From positions 242,338 through 306,337 of the forward strand of contig NZ_JAMTCF010000008.1 of the NCBI RefSeq assembly GCF_024171695.1: a stretch of DNA of 64,000 bases, given 5' to 3'. The stretch comes from Actinosynnema pretiosum (GTDB taxonomy: Bacteria > Actinomycetota > Actinomycetes > Mycobacteriales > Pseudonocardiaceae). Position 1 is the first letter of the stretch. Every line of letters starts with the position of its first letter. Under the pieces are notes generated by a model. It saw only the letters and a list, made by a program, of their open reading frames with translations, was not told where the DNA came from and ran no database searches. Below are positions 34,545 to 43,515 of the stretch, piece after piece. The position numbers and the translations under genes are program-made.

Positions 34545-35515
34545 ACCTGCGTGACGCGCGCGTCCTGATCACCGGCGGCGCCGGCCTCATCGGCTCGACC
34601 ATCGCCGACCAGCTCGTCGACGAGGGCGTCGCCGAGATCGTCGTCCTGGACAACCTGGTGCGCGGCCGGATGGCCAACCTCGCCACCGCCGACGCCAGCG
34701 GCAAGGTCCGCTTCGTCGAGGGCGACATCCGCGACGTGGAGCTGGTCAAGTCCACGATGGACGGTGTGGACCTGCTGTTCCACCAGGCCGCCATCCGGAT
34801 CACCCAGTGCGCCGAGGAGCCCCGGCTCGCGCACGACGTGCTGGCCACCGGCACGTTCAACGTGCTCGAAGCCGCCGTGGAGAAGAAGGTCACCAAGGTC
34901 GTCGCCGCCTCGTCGGCGTCGGTCTACGGCCTGGCCGAGGTCTTCCCCACCGAGGAGGACCACCACCCGTTCGCCAACCGCACCCTCTACGGGGCCGCGA
35001 AGGTCTACAACGAGGGCCTGCTGCGCAGCTTCAACGAGATGCACGGCCTGGACTACGTGGGCCTGCGCTACTTCAACGTGTACGGCCCCCGCATGGACGT
35101 CTTCGGCGTCTACACCGAGGTGCTGGTGCGCTGGATGGAGCGCATCGCCGAGGGCACGCCGCCGCTGATCCTGGGCGACGGCAGCCAGACCATGGACTTC
35201 GTCTACAGCACCGACATCGCGCGGGCCAACGTGCTCGCCGCGAAGAGCGAGGCCTCCGACGAGATCTTCAACGTCGCCTCCGGCGTGGAGACCTCGCTCG
35301 CGCAGCTCGCCGACGCGCTGCTGGAGGTCATGGGCCGGTCCGACCTGCGCCCCGAGCACGGCCCGGAGCGCAAGGTCAACGCCGTCCCGCGCAGGCTCGC
35401 CTCCACGAAGGCCGCCGAGGACCGCATCGGGTTCGTGGCGACCACGTCCCTCCACGAAGGACTCACCCGCCTCGTCGCGTGGTGGCAGGACGAACTCCAG
35501 GGAGCGCAGCGATGA
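34541..35515 (+). CDS. NAD-dependent nucleotide-sugar epimerase (extended SDR)
   Basis: 324 residues. NAD-binding TGGAGLIGS (residues 11-19), AASSASVYG with the catalytic Ser, and the Tyr150-x3-Lys154 pair (LYGAAKVYNEGLL); NVYGPRMDVFGVYTEV and GDGSQTMDFVYSTDIARA are typical of UDP-glucose 4-epimerase relatives. It probably inverts or otherwise interconverts the sugar-nucleotide of this cluster. GTG overlaps the previous stop (GTGA) and its stop overlaps the aminotransferase ATG (ATGA), giving strict coupling. Confidence 0.9.
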   Translation: MNLRDARVLITGGAGLIGSTIADQLVDEGVAEIVVLDNLVRGRMANLATADASGKVRFVEGDIRDVELVKSTMDGVDLLFHQAAIRITQCAEEPRLAHDVLATGTFNVLEAAVEKKVTKVVAASSASVYGLAEVFPTEEDHHPFANRTLYGAAKVYNEGLLRSFNEMHGLDYVGLRYFNVYGPRMDVFGVYTEVLVRWMERIAEGTPPLILGDGSQTMDFVYSTDIARANVLAAKSEASDEIFNVASGVETSLAQLADALLEVMGRSDLRPEHGPERKVNAVPRRLASTKAAEDRIGFVATTSLHEGLTRLVAWWQDELQGAQR

Positions 35516-36627
35516 TCCCCATCACCCGCCTGTACGTCGGCCAGGAGGAGGCCGACGCCGCCGCCGAGGCCGTGCGCTCCGGCTGGCTGTCGGTCGGCCC
35601 GCGCGCGGGCAAGTTCGAGCAGCAGGTCGCCGAGCAGGTCGGCGCGAAGCACGCGGTCAGCGTGAACAGCGCCACCACCGGCCTGCACCTCGCGCTGGCC
35701 GCGCTCGGCATCGGCGAGGGCGACGAGGTCATCTGCCCGTCGTTCACCTTCATCGCCACGCCGAACTCGATCCGCTACACCGGTGCCACGCCGGTGTTCG
35801 CCGACATCGACGAGCGCACCTACAACATCGACCCCGCGCACGTCGAGCAGCTGATCACCCCGCGCACCAGGGCGATCATGCCCGCCAGTCAGATCGGGCT
35901 GCCCGCCGACCTCAAGGCGCTGCGGGCGATCGCGGACAAGCACGGGCTGTTCCTGGTCGAGGACGCGGCGCCCGCCTACGGCGCCACGATCGACGGCGTG
36001 CGGCTGGGCGCGATCAGCGACCTGACCGTGTTCAGCTTCGACGCCCGCAAGATCCTCACCACCGGCGAGGGCGGCGTCGTCACCACCGACAACGACGAGT
36101 GGGCGGTCAAGCTGCGGGCGCTGCGCGCGCACGCCGCCTCGGTGTCCACGCTGACCAGGCACACCTCGACGGCGGTCATCGCCGAGAGCTACGACGAGGT
36201 GGGCTTCAACTACAAGATGACCGACATCCAGGCCGCGGTGGGCGTGGTGCAGCTGGGCAAGCTGGACCACGTGGTCAAGACCCGCCGCTCCCTGGCCGCG
36301 CGCTACGACGAGCTGCTGAAGGACAACGACGCCGTCGTCACGCCCTTCGAGCCCGAGGGCTACGGCCACGTCTACCAGTCGTACCTGGTGCGCCTGGCGC
36401 GGCACGAGCGCGTGGCCGTCATGACCGCCATGGCCGAGCGGGGCGTGGCCACCCGCCGCATCACCGCCTGCCACCTGGAGCCCGTCTACCACGCAGGCGA
36501 GCACAACCCGGTGCTGCCGGTCACCGAGAAGGTCGCCGCCGACCACGTCCTGCTGCCGCACTTCGTCGGGCTGACCGACGAGGAGCAGGACGAGGTCGTC
36601 GCCGCACTGGCCGCCGCCACCGCGTAG
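35512..36627 (+). CDS. DegT/DnrJ/EryC1/StrS-family sugar aminotransferase
   Basis: 371 residues. PLP-dependent sugar aminotransferase: VSVNSATTGLHLALAALGIG, VICPSFTFIATPNSIRYTGA, VEDAAPAYGA, and the PLP lysine Lys180 in VFSFDARKILTTGEGGVV; NYKMTDIQAAVGVVQL near the end. The HLYG loop of many members is replaced by ASQIGLP. It aminates a keto nucleotide sugar, probably the product of the dehydrogenase or epimerase in the same operon. It is the last gene before a strong terminator at 36650. Confidence 0.93.
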   Translation: MIPITRLYVGQEEADAAAEAVRSGWLSVGPRAGKFEQQVAEQVGAKHAVSVNSATTGLHLALAALGIGEGDEVICPSFTFIATPNSIRYTGATPVFADIDERTYNIDPAHVEQLITPRTRAIMPASQIGLPADLKALRAIADKHGLFLVEDAAPAYGATIDGVRLGAISDLTVFSFDARKILTTGEGGVVTTDNDEWAVKLRALRAHAASVSTLTRHTSTAVIAESYDEVGFNYKMTDIQAAVGVVQLGKLDHVVKTRRSLAARYDELLKDNDAVVTPFEPEGYGHVYQSYLVRLARHERVAVMTAMAERGVATRRITACHLEPVYHAGEHNPVLPVTEKVAADHVLLPHFVGLTDEEQDEVVAALAAATA

Positions 36628-36649
36628 CCCGGAGCACGGCCGGAGCAGT

Positions 36650-36683
36650 CCGGCGACCGGGGTCTCACCACCCCGGTCGCCGG
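36650..36683. terminator. Strong terminator after the first sugar-biosynthesis operon
   Basis: A perfect 13-bp stem (CCGGCGACCGGGG / CCCCGGTCGCCGG) with an 8-base loop, followed by CTTTC. It starts 23 bases after the aminotransferase stop. Confidence 0.88.
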
Positions 36684-36766
36684 CTTTCGACTACCCCCAG
36701 TTCGTCACTGTGCGTAGTGGATCAGATTTTCCAACGTGTTGTCATCCAACCGAGATGCACTGGTGC

Positions 36767-36794
36767 GTAACAAGTTGCAGCTGGTAGGCGACTT
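36767..36794 (+). promoter_or_regulatory. Candidate ECF-sigma promoter GTAACA-N16-CGACTT
   Basis: It lies about 75 bases before the DMFase-like/DUF4082 gene, just after the terminator. Same spacing as the other GTAAC/CGAT candidates; the -10 element has CGAC instead of CGAT. Confidence 0.4.
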
Positions 36795-36811
36795 TTGGAG
36801 CAACAAGGTTG

Positions 36812-36841
36812 CACTACGGGGAGTAGTGACTGCCGCACTAC
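36812..36841 (+). promoter_or_regulatory. Alternating CACTAC/GTAGTG repeats in the leader
   Basis: CACTAC, GTAGTG and CACTAC at 36812, 36823 and 36836; a further GTAGTG lies at 36714. The central GTAGTG can pair with either CACTAC, so two mutually exclusive hairpins can form about 30-55 bases before the start codon. It may equally be a set of protein-binding half-sites. Confidence 0.35.
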
Positions 36842-36869
36842 CGTGTGCATTCGAGGAGTTGAGCTGTCG

Positions 36870-39800
36870 ATGGTGGGGTCGATACCCAGGCGTCTGGGAA
36901 GAAGCCTGTTGGCCGTCCTAGTGGTCGCGAGCGGGGTCGTGCCCCTCGTGGTCTTCAACGCAGCGGTCGCCCAAGCGGCGCCCTGCGACGCACCCGTCGT
37001 CAACAAGATCGTCTGCGAGAACACCAAGTTGGGCACGCCCGACTGGCAGGTCACGTCGAAGGACGACTCGATCCTCGGGTTCACCACGGACATCAGCTAC
37101 GCGCCGGGGAACACCGTCGAGTTCAAGATGCTCACCCCGGCGACCTCGTACAAGATCGACGTCTACCGCCTGGGCTACTACGGCGGCGTCGGCGCCCGCT
37201 GGATCGGCAGCACCAGTCGCAGCACCCCGCAGAACCAGCCCGCCTGCAACCGCGACACCACGCCCATGCCGACCTACCCGACCGGCACCGCGCTGATCGA
37301 CTGCGGCAACTGGGCGGTCTCCACCACGTGGACGGTCCCGGCGGACGCCGTCTCCGGCATCTACTACGCCCGGATGAGCCGCACCGACGTCCCGGCCGAC
37401 CAGCCCGCCGTGAACGAGCTGGCGTTCGTCGTCCGCGACGACAGCGCCACCGGCAAGGTCATGTTCCAGACCTCGGACTCCACCTGGGTCGCCTACAACC
37501 GCTACGGCGGCAACAGCCTCTACTTCGGCGACGGCCCCGGCCAGGGCGGCCAGGCCTACAAGGTCAGCTACAACCGCCCCTACACCGGCGGCGACGGCGA
37601 CGAGAACTTCATCTTCAACGCCGAGTACCCGATGCTGCGCTTCCTGGAGGCCAACGGGTACGACCTGACCTACACCACCGACGTCGACAGCGCGCGCCGC
37701 GGTGAGCTGATCAAGAACCAGAAGGTCTTCATGGCCGTCGGCCACGACGAGTACTGGTCGAACGAGCAGCGCGCCAACGTCGAGGCCGCCCGCGCGGCGG
37801 GCGTGCACCTGGCGTTCCTCACCGGCAACGAGATCTTCTGGAAGACCCGCTGGGAGCCCAGCAAGTTCGGGACCAACCGCGACTGGCGCACCATCGCCTC
37901 CTTCAAGGAGACCAAGGGCACCCAGAACGACGGCCTGCCCGACTGGACCGGCACCTGGCGCGACCCGCGCTTCCCCGAGCAGGACGGCGGCAGGCCGGAG
38001 AACTCCCTGCTGGGCAACATCTTCGTCGTCAACGGCCGCCGCGACGACTCGCTCCAGGTCCCCGCGCAGTACGGGAAGATGCGCCTCTGGCGCAACACCG
38101 ACCTCCAGACGATGGCGCCCGGCAGCACCTACACGTTCCAGCCCGGCACCCTCGGCTACGAGTGGAACGTCGTGCCGGACAACGGCCACCAGCCCCCCGG
38201 CGTCGGCCAGTTCTCCCGCACCACCGTCGCCATGCTCGACGGCCCGTACGTGCTCCAGAACTACGGCGACCACTACACCCCCGACACCGCCACGCACGCC
38301 CTGACCTACTACAAGGACCAGGGCAGCGGCGCGCTGGTGTTCGGCGCGGGCACCGTGCAGTGGGCCTGGGGCGTCGACGACGACCACGCCTTCCTCACCA
38401 ACACGCCCACCTCCGACGTGCGCATGAAGCAGGCCACCGTCAACATCCTCGCCGACATGGGCGTCGCGGCCTCCACCCTGCAGACCGGCCTGACCCAGTC
38501 CGGCGGCATCACCGACAAGCAGGCGCCCACCGCCGCCTTCACCTCGGTGCCCGCCATCTCCGAGGTCGGCGCCGCCTACACCTTCTCCGGCACCGTCTCC
38601 GACGCGGCGGGCCAGGTCACCGGCGTCGAGGTCTCCACCGACGGCGGCACCCGCTGGCACCCGGCGAACTGGCTCGCGGGCCAGACCTCCTGGAGCTACA
38701 CCTACACGCCCACCAAGTCCGGCCCCGCCACCCTCCAGGTCCGCGCGGTCGACGACTCGCTCAACCTCTCCAGCCCCGTCTCCGCCACCCCCGGCGTCGG
38801 CGCCCGCACCTGCCCCTGCGGCCTGTGGACCGACGCCGACAAGCCCAAGAACCCGGACAACGCCGACAGCGGCGCCCTGGAGCTGGGCGTGAAGTGGCAG
38901 TCCAACACCGACGGCTACGTCCGAGGCGTGCGCTTCTACAAGGGCCCCAACGACACCGGCACCCACATCGGCACCCTGTGGACCGCCGACGGCCGCCAGC
39001 TCGCCACCGGCACCTTCACCAACGAGACCTCCGGCGGCTGGCAGACCCTCGCCTTCCCGATCCCGGTCAAGGTCGACAAGAACACCACCTACGTCGTGTC
39101 CTACCTGTCGCCCACCGGCCACTTCGCCTCCGACCCGGAGTACTTCAGCTTCTCCTCCCGCTACCTGGAGCCGCTGACCGCGCCGCAGACCGTGCGCCCC
39201 AGCGGCGCGCCGGGCGACCTCGGCAACGCCAACGGCGTCTTCCGGGGCGGCGCGGGCTTCCCGAACCGCAGCTCGCTCGACACCAACTACTGGGTCGACG
39301 TGGTGTGGGCGCCGGACCCCGGCCCCGACACCAGGGCCCCCGAGCTGGTCTCCACCAGCCCCGTCTCGTCCTCGGCCAGCGTCGGCCTCACCCCGACCCT
39401 GTCCGCCGCCTACGACGAGGGCCTCAACCCGGCCTCGACCCAGTTCACCCTGACCGGCCCGGACGGCCAGGTCGCGGGCACGACCTCGGTCACCGGCGAC
39501 GGCAAGACCGCCCAGTTCACGCCGGGCGCCGAGCTGCGCACCGGCACCACCTACACCGCCTCCGTGCGGGTCAAGGACGCGGCGGGCAACCAGACGCCCG
39601 AGCACACCTGGACCTTCACCACCGGCTCGCACCGCCCGGCCGCCTGCCCCTGCACCGTGTGGGACGACTTCGCCTCGCCCGAGACGCAGAGCGCCGACGA
39701 CGCCACCCCGGTCGAGCTGGGCGCCAAGGTCCGCTTCAACGGCAAGGGCGAGGTGCTGGGCGTCCGCTTCTTCAAGGGCGCGAACAACACCGGCACCCAC

Positions 39801-41750
39801 ACCGGCTCCCTGTGGGACGCCACCGGCAAGCTCCTGGCCACCGGCGCCTTCACCAACGAGAGCACCTCGGGCTGGCAGACCCTGACGTTCGCCTCCCCGG
39901 TGGTCGTGCAGGCCAACACCACCTACGTGGTGTCCTACTACGCGCCCAAGGGCCACTACGCGGTCACGCCCGGCTACTTCAACGGCCAGACCGCGGCCTA
40001 CGGCGCCCTGCGCGCCCTCGCCGCCGGGATCGACGGCCCGAACGGCGTCTTCCGCTACGGCACCGGCGGCGGCTTCCCGAACGCCAGCTACAACTCCGCC
40101 AACTACTGGGTCGACGTGGTCTTCCGCAACGGCCTCAACGGCGACACCACCCCGCCGACCCTGGACGGGCGCACGCCCGCGCCGGACGCCACCGACGTCG
40201 CGCTCACCGCGCCGCTCGCGCTGACCTTCAACGAGCCGGTCGACCCGGCCTCCGCGCAGGTCTGGCTCACCGACCCCGGCGGCGCCAAGCTGCACGGCGA
40301 CGTGTCCCTGTCCGGCGACCAGAAGACCCTCACCTGGACGCCCACCGGCAAGCTCCAACCCAATACCCGCTACGGCGTCAGCGCCCTGATCGCCGACGCC
40401 AACGGCAACGCGATGAGCGCGCCCGCCGAGTGGTCGTTCACCACCACCCGCACCGCGTCGTGCCCGTGCTCGCTGTTCAGCGCGGCCACCGTCCCGTCGA
40501 CCACCTCGGCCGACGACGGCGGCAACTACGAGCTGGGCGTCCGCTTCACCCCGACGCAGAGCGGCCAGATCACCGGCGTGCGCTTCTACAAGGGCGCGGG
40601 CAACACCGGCACCCACACCGGCTCCCTGTGGACCTCCACCGGTTCCCGGATGGCCACCGGCACGTTCGTGAACGAGACGGCCACCGGCTGGCAGACCCTC
40701 GTGTTCGCCAACCCGGTCACCGTCGCGCCCGGCCTGACCTACGTCGCGTCGTACACCGCCCCCAACGGGCACTACGCCATCGACCAGGGCTACTTCCAGG
40801 CCACCGGCGTCGACGCGCCGCCGCTCACCGCGCCGCGCACCGGCGACGGCAGCCCGAACGGCGTGTTCCAGCCCGGCGGCGGCTTCCCGACCGTGTCGTA
40901 CCAGGGCAACAACTACTGGGTGGACGTGCTCTACACGCCCAGCAGCGACACCACCCCGCCCGCGCACACCGGCCACACCCCGCTGTCCGGGGCGACCGGC
41001 GTCGACCCGCGGCCGACCGTGACCGCCAGCTTCGACGAGCCCGTCGAGGCCACGAACACCCAGTTCGCGGTCACCGACGGCGGCGGCGCCAGGATCGACG
41101 GCACGATCACCCTCTCCGGGGACCGGCGCACCGTCAGCTGGACGCCGAAGGCCGACCTGAGCCCGACCACCAGGCACGTCGTCACCGCGCGCGCCGCCGA
41201 CGACGGTGGCAACATCATGGCCGAACCGGTCACCTGGTCGTTCACCACGTCCGACGCCCAGACCTGCCCGTGCTCGCTGTTCAGCGCGGCCACCGTCCCG
41301 TCGACCACCTCGGCCGACGACGGCGGCAGCTACGAGCTCGGCGTTCGGTTCACCCCGAAGGCCGACGGGAAGGTCACCGGCGTGCGGTTCTACAAGGGCG
41401 CGGGCAACACCGGCACCCACACCGGCACGGTGTGGAGCACCGACGGGACCTCGCTCAAGACCGGCACGTTCGCGGACGAGACCGCCACCGGCTGGCAGAC
41501 GCTCACCTTCGACGAGCCGCTCCAGGTGACCGCGGGGACGACGTACGTCGCCTCCTACAGCGCCCCCAACGGGCACTTCGCGATCAACCAGGGCTACTTC
41601 GGCGGCTACGCCGTCGACACGCCGAAGCTGTCCTCGCCCGCCACCGACGAGCTCAGCCGCAACGGCCTGTTCCAGCCGGGCGGCGGGTTCCCGACCAACA
41701 GCTACCAGGGCAACAACTACTGGGTGGACGTGGTCTTCACGACCGCCTGA
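36870..41750 (+). CDS. Giant secreted protein: DMFase large-subunit-like domain plus Ig-like and four DUF4082 domains
   Basis: 1,626 residues with a signal peptide (LLAVLVVASGVVPLVVFNAAVAQA, cut near residue 33). Residues about 60-530 resemble the large C-terminal domain of N,N-dimethylformamidase (YRLGYYGGVGARW, MFQTSDSTWVAYNRYGGNSL, VGHDEYWSNEQRANVEAA, FLTGNEIFWKTRW). Then an Ig-like domain (551-648) and four DUF4082 domains (about 649-815, 925-1086, 1197-1356, 1466-1626), each beginning with Cys-Pro-Cys and ending NYWVDV, separated by Big_5-type Ig domains. DUF4082 domains occur in carbohydrate-related secreted proteins. The protein probably acts on or binds surface polysaccharide. It opens an operon with sugar-modifying enzymes. 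ATG 36870 has GAGGAG at 11 bases; the predicted leader starts near 36800. Confidence 0.9.
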   Translation: MVGSIPRRLGRSLLAVLVVASGVVPLVVFNAAVAQAAPCDAPVVNKIVCENTKLGTPDWQVTSKDDSILGFTTDISYAPGNTVEFKMLTPATSYKIDVYRLGYYGGVGARWIGSTSRSTPQNQPACNRDTTPMPTYPTGTALIDCGNWAVSTTWTVPADAVSGIYYARMSRTDVPADQPAVNELAFVVRDDSATGKVMFQTSDSTWVAYNRYGGNSLYFGDGPGQGGQAYKVSYNRPYTGGDGDENFIFNAEYPMLRFLEANGYDLTYTTDVDSARRGELIKNQKVFMAVGHDEYWSNEQRANVEAARAAGVHLAFLTGNEIFWKTRWEPSKFGTNRDWRTIASFKETKGTQNDGLPDWTGTWRDPRFPEQDGGRPENSLLGNIFVVNGRRDDSLQVPAQYGKMRLWRNTDLQTMAPGSTYTFQPGTLGYEWNVVPDNGHQPPGVGQFSRTTVAMLDGPYVLQNYGDHYTPDTATHALTYYKDQGSGALVFGAGTVQWAWGVDDDHAFLTNTPTSDVRMKQATVNILADMGVAASTLQTGLTQSGGITDKQAPTAAFTSVPAISEVGAAYTFSGTVSDAAGQVTGVEVSTDGGTRWHPANWLAGQTSWSYTYTPTKSGPATLQVRAVDDSLNLSSPVSATPGVGARTCPCGLWTDADKPKNPDNADSGALELGVKWQSNTDGYVRGVRFYKGPNDTGTHIGTLWTADGRQLATGTFTNETSGGWQTLAFPIPVKVDKNTTYVVSYLSPTGHFASDPEYFSFSSRYLEPLTAPQTVRPSGAPGDLGNANGVFRGGAGFPNRSSLDTNYWVDVVWAPDPGPDTRAPELVSTSPVSSSASVGLTPTLSAAYDEGLNPASTQFTLTGPDGQVAGTTSVTGDGKTAQFTPGAELRTGTTYTASVRVKDAAGNQTPEHTWTFTTGSHRPAACPCTVWDDFASPETQSADDATPVELGAKVRFNGKGEVLGVRFFKGANNTGTHTGSLWDATGKLLATGAFTNESTSGWQTLTFASPVVVQANTTYVVSYYAPKGHYAVTPGYFNGQTAAYGALRALAAGIDGPNGVFRYGTGGGFPNASYNSANYWVDVVFRNGLNGDTTPPTLDGRTPAPDATDVALTAPLALTFNEPVDPASAQVWLTDPGGAKLHGDVSLSGDQKTLTWTPTGKLQPNTRYGVSALIADANGNAMSAPAEWSFTTTRTASCPCSLFSAATVPSTTSADDGGNYELGVRFTPTQSGQITGVRFYKGAGNTGTHTGSLWTSTGSRMATGTFVNETATGWQTLVFANPVTVAPGLTYVASYTAPNGHYAIDQGYFQATGVDAPPLTAPRTGDGSPNGVFQPGGGFPTVSYQGNNYWVDVLYTPSSDTTPPAHTGHTPLSGATGVDPRPTVTASFDEPVEATNTQFAVTDGGGARIDGTITLSGDRRTVSWTPKADLSPTTRHVVTARAADDGGNIMAEPVTWSFTTSDAQTCPCSLFSAATVPSTTSADDGGSYELGVRFTPKADGKVTGVRFYKGAGNTGTHTGTVWSTDGTSLKTGTFADETATGWQTLTFDEPLQVTAGTTYVASYSAPNGHFAINQGYFGGYAVDTPKLSSPATDELSRNGLFQPGGGFPTNSYQGNNYWVDVVFTTA
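40461..41328 (+). repeat. 64-bp direct repeat inside the DUF4082 gene (40461-40524 and 41265-41328)
   Basis: The two stretches are identical over 64 bases at the start of DUF4082 domains 3 and 4 and lie 804 bases apart, whereas the flanking DNA has diverged synonymously. This indicates recent duplication or gene conversion between the modules. Confidence 0.9.
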
Positions 41751-41764
41751 GGAAGAGGGGCCGC

Positions 41765-42421
41765 ATGACGCCGCGACCGCTGCTGCTGGTCGGGGGAGGG
41801 GGGTTGGCGCGCGAGGTGCTCGCCACCGCCCGCCTCGCACCGGAGGAGTGGGCACCGCTCGGCGCGCTCGACGACGATCCGACCAAGCACGGGCAGGCCG
41901 TCGACGGCCTGCCCGTGCTGGGCGGTTCCGAGCTCGTGCACGAGCACCCCGATGCCGCCGTCGTGGTGTGCGTCGCCAGCGCCCGCCGCCCACTGGGCAG
42001 GCTCGCGCTGGCCAAGAAGCTCGCTCTCGGGCAGGACCGGTTCGGCACGATCACGCACCCCGGCGCGCACGTCGCGCCGGGGTGCGTCGTCGGTCCGGGG
42101 ACGGTCCTGCTCGCAGGCGTCGTGGTGACCACCCCGCTGCGCCTGGGCGCGCACGTGGTCGCCATGCCGCACGTGATCGTCACCCACGACGACGAGATCG
42201 GCGACGGGGTCACCTTCGCAGGCGGCGCGTCGCTGGGCGGCGCGGTCCGCGTCGGGGAGAGCGCCTACCTGGGACAGCGCGCAGCAGTCCGGGAAGGCCT
42301 CACGATCGGCGCGGGCGCAGTCGTGGGCATGGGGGCGGTCGTGCTGACCGACGTGCCCGCGGGCGAGGTCTGGGCGGGCGTCCCGGCCAGGCGAATCCTT
42401 CGAGAGGGGAACCGCACGTGA
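41765..42421 (+). CDS. NeuD/PglD-type sugar O- or N-acyltransferase
   Basis: 218 residues. An N-terminal Rossmann-like domain (PLLLVGGGGLAREVLATARL, GALDDDPTKHGQAVDGLPVLGG) is followed by left-handed beta-helix hexapeptide repeats (HPGAHVAPGCVVGPGTVLLAGVV, GEWAY-type end VWAGVPARRI). The likely catalytic His is in VIVTHDDEIGDG. Such enzymes acetylate an amino group on a nucleotide sugar using acetyl-CoA. It starts 14 bases after the giant secreted protein gene, and its stop overlaps the next GTG, so all are probably cotranscribed. Confidence 0.87.
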   Translation: MTPRPLLLVGGGGLAREVLATARLAPEEWAPLGALDDDPTKHGQAVDGLPVLGGSELVHEHPDAAVVVCVASARRPLGRLALAKKLALGQDRFGTITHPGAHVAPGCVVGPGTVLLAGVVVTTPLRLGAHVVAMPHVIVTHDDEIGDGVTFAGGASLGGAVRVGESAYLGQRAAVREGLTIGAGAVVGMGAVVLTDVPAGEVWAGVPARRILREGNRT

Positions 42422-43515
42422 TCGACATCCCGCTGGTGGACCTGCGCGCGCAGCACGCCCAGGTCGCCGACGAGGTAGCCGAGGGCTGGGCAGGCGTGCT
42501 GGAGCGCACCGCCTTCATCGGCGGCCCGCAGGTGGCGGCGTTCGAGTCCGAGTTCGCCGACTACCAGGGCGTCGCGCACTGCGTCGGCGTCGCCAACGGC
42601 ACCGACGCCATCGAGCTGGCGCTGCGCGCCCTCGGCGTGGGCCACGGCGACGAGTGCGTCCTACCCGCCAACACCTTCATCGCGACCGCCGAGGCCGTCG
42701 CCCGCTCCGGCGCGACCCCGGTCCTGGTGGACTGCGTGGCCGAGACGGGCCTGATCGACCCGGAGAAGATCCCGGCCGCCCTGACCGACCGCACCAGGGC
42801 GATCCTGCCCGTGCACCTCTACGGCCAGGCAGCCCCGGTGGAACTGGTCCGGGCAGCCGCGCCAGGCCTCCCGATCGTGGAGGACGCCGCCCAGGCCCAG
42901 GGCGCCTCCCGCTCCGGCGTTCCCGTGGGAGGCCTGGGCGAGATCGCCGCCACCAGCTTCTACCCCGGCAAGAACCTGGGCGCCTACGGCGACGGAGGCG
43001 CAGTCCTCACCGCCTCCGCCGACCTGGCCGACGCCGTGCGCCTGCTCCGCGAGCACGGCTCCCCCCGCAAGTACGAGCACCCGGTCCTGGGCTTCAACAG
43101 CAGGCTGGACACCCTCCAAGCCGTGGTCCTGTCCGCGAAGCTGCGCAGGCTGGAGGCCTGGAACGAGTCCCGCAGGACCGCAGCCACCCGCTACACCGAC
43201 CTCCTGGCCGACCTCCCCGGCGTGCTGCCCCCCGAGGTCCTGGACGGCAACACCCCGGTGTGGCACCTGTACGTGATCCGGGTCCCCGACCGCGACCGCG
43301 TGCTCGCCTCCCTCCACGAGGCGGGCATCGGCGCGGGCATCCACTACCCGACCCCGGTCCACCTGACCGGCGCCTTCGCCAACCTGGGCCACGCCGCAGG
43401 CGACTTCCCGGTGGCCGAGCGCATCGCCACCGAGATCCTGTCCCTCCCCCTGTTCCCGGAGATCACCGAGGACCAGCAGCACCGCGTGGTGGCAGCCCTG
43501 AAGGCGGCCCTGTGA
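42418..43515 (+). CDS. DegT/DnrJ/EryC1/StrS-family sugar aminotransferase (second copy)
   Basis: 365 residues of the WecE/QdtB/FdtB type. IPLVDLRAQHAQVADEVAEG, GVANGTDAIELALRALGVGHGD, LPVHLYGQAAPVE, VEDAAQAQGA and the PLP lysine Lys185 in SFYPGKNLGAYGDGG. It differs clearly from the aminotransferase at 35512, which lacks the HLYGQ loop, so two different amino sugars, or two positions, are probably aminated. GTG overlaps the preceding stop, and its stop overlaps the next GTG. Confidence 0.93.
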   Translation: MIDIPLVDLRAQHAQVADEVAEGWAGVLERTAFIGGPQVAAFESEFADYQGVAHCVGVANGTDAIELALRALGVGHGDECVLPANTFIATAEAVARSGATPVLVDCVAETGLIDPEKIPAALTDRTRAILPVHLYGQAAPVELVRAAAPGLPIVEDAAQAQGASRSGVPVGGLGEIAATSFYPGKNLGAYGDGGAVLTASADLADAVRLLREHGSPRKYEHPVLGFNSRLDTLQAVVLSAKLRRLEAWNESRRTAATRYTDLLADLPGVLPPEVLDGNTPVWHLYVIRVPDRDRVLASLHEAGIGAGIHYPTPVHLTGAFANLGHAAGDFPVAERIATEILSLPLFPEITEDQQHRVVAALKAAL

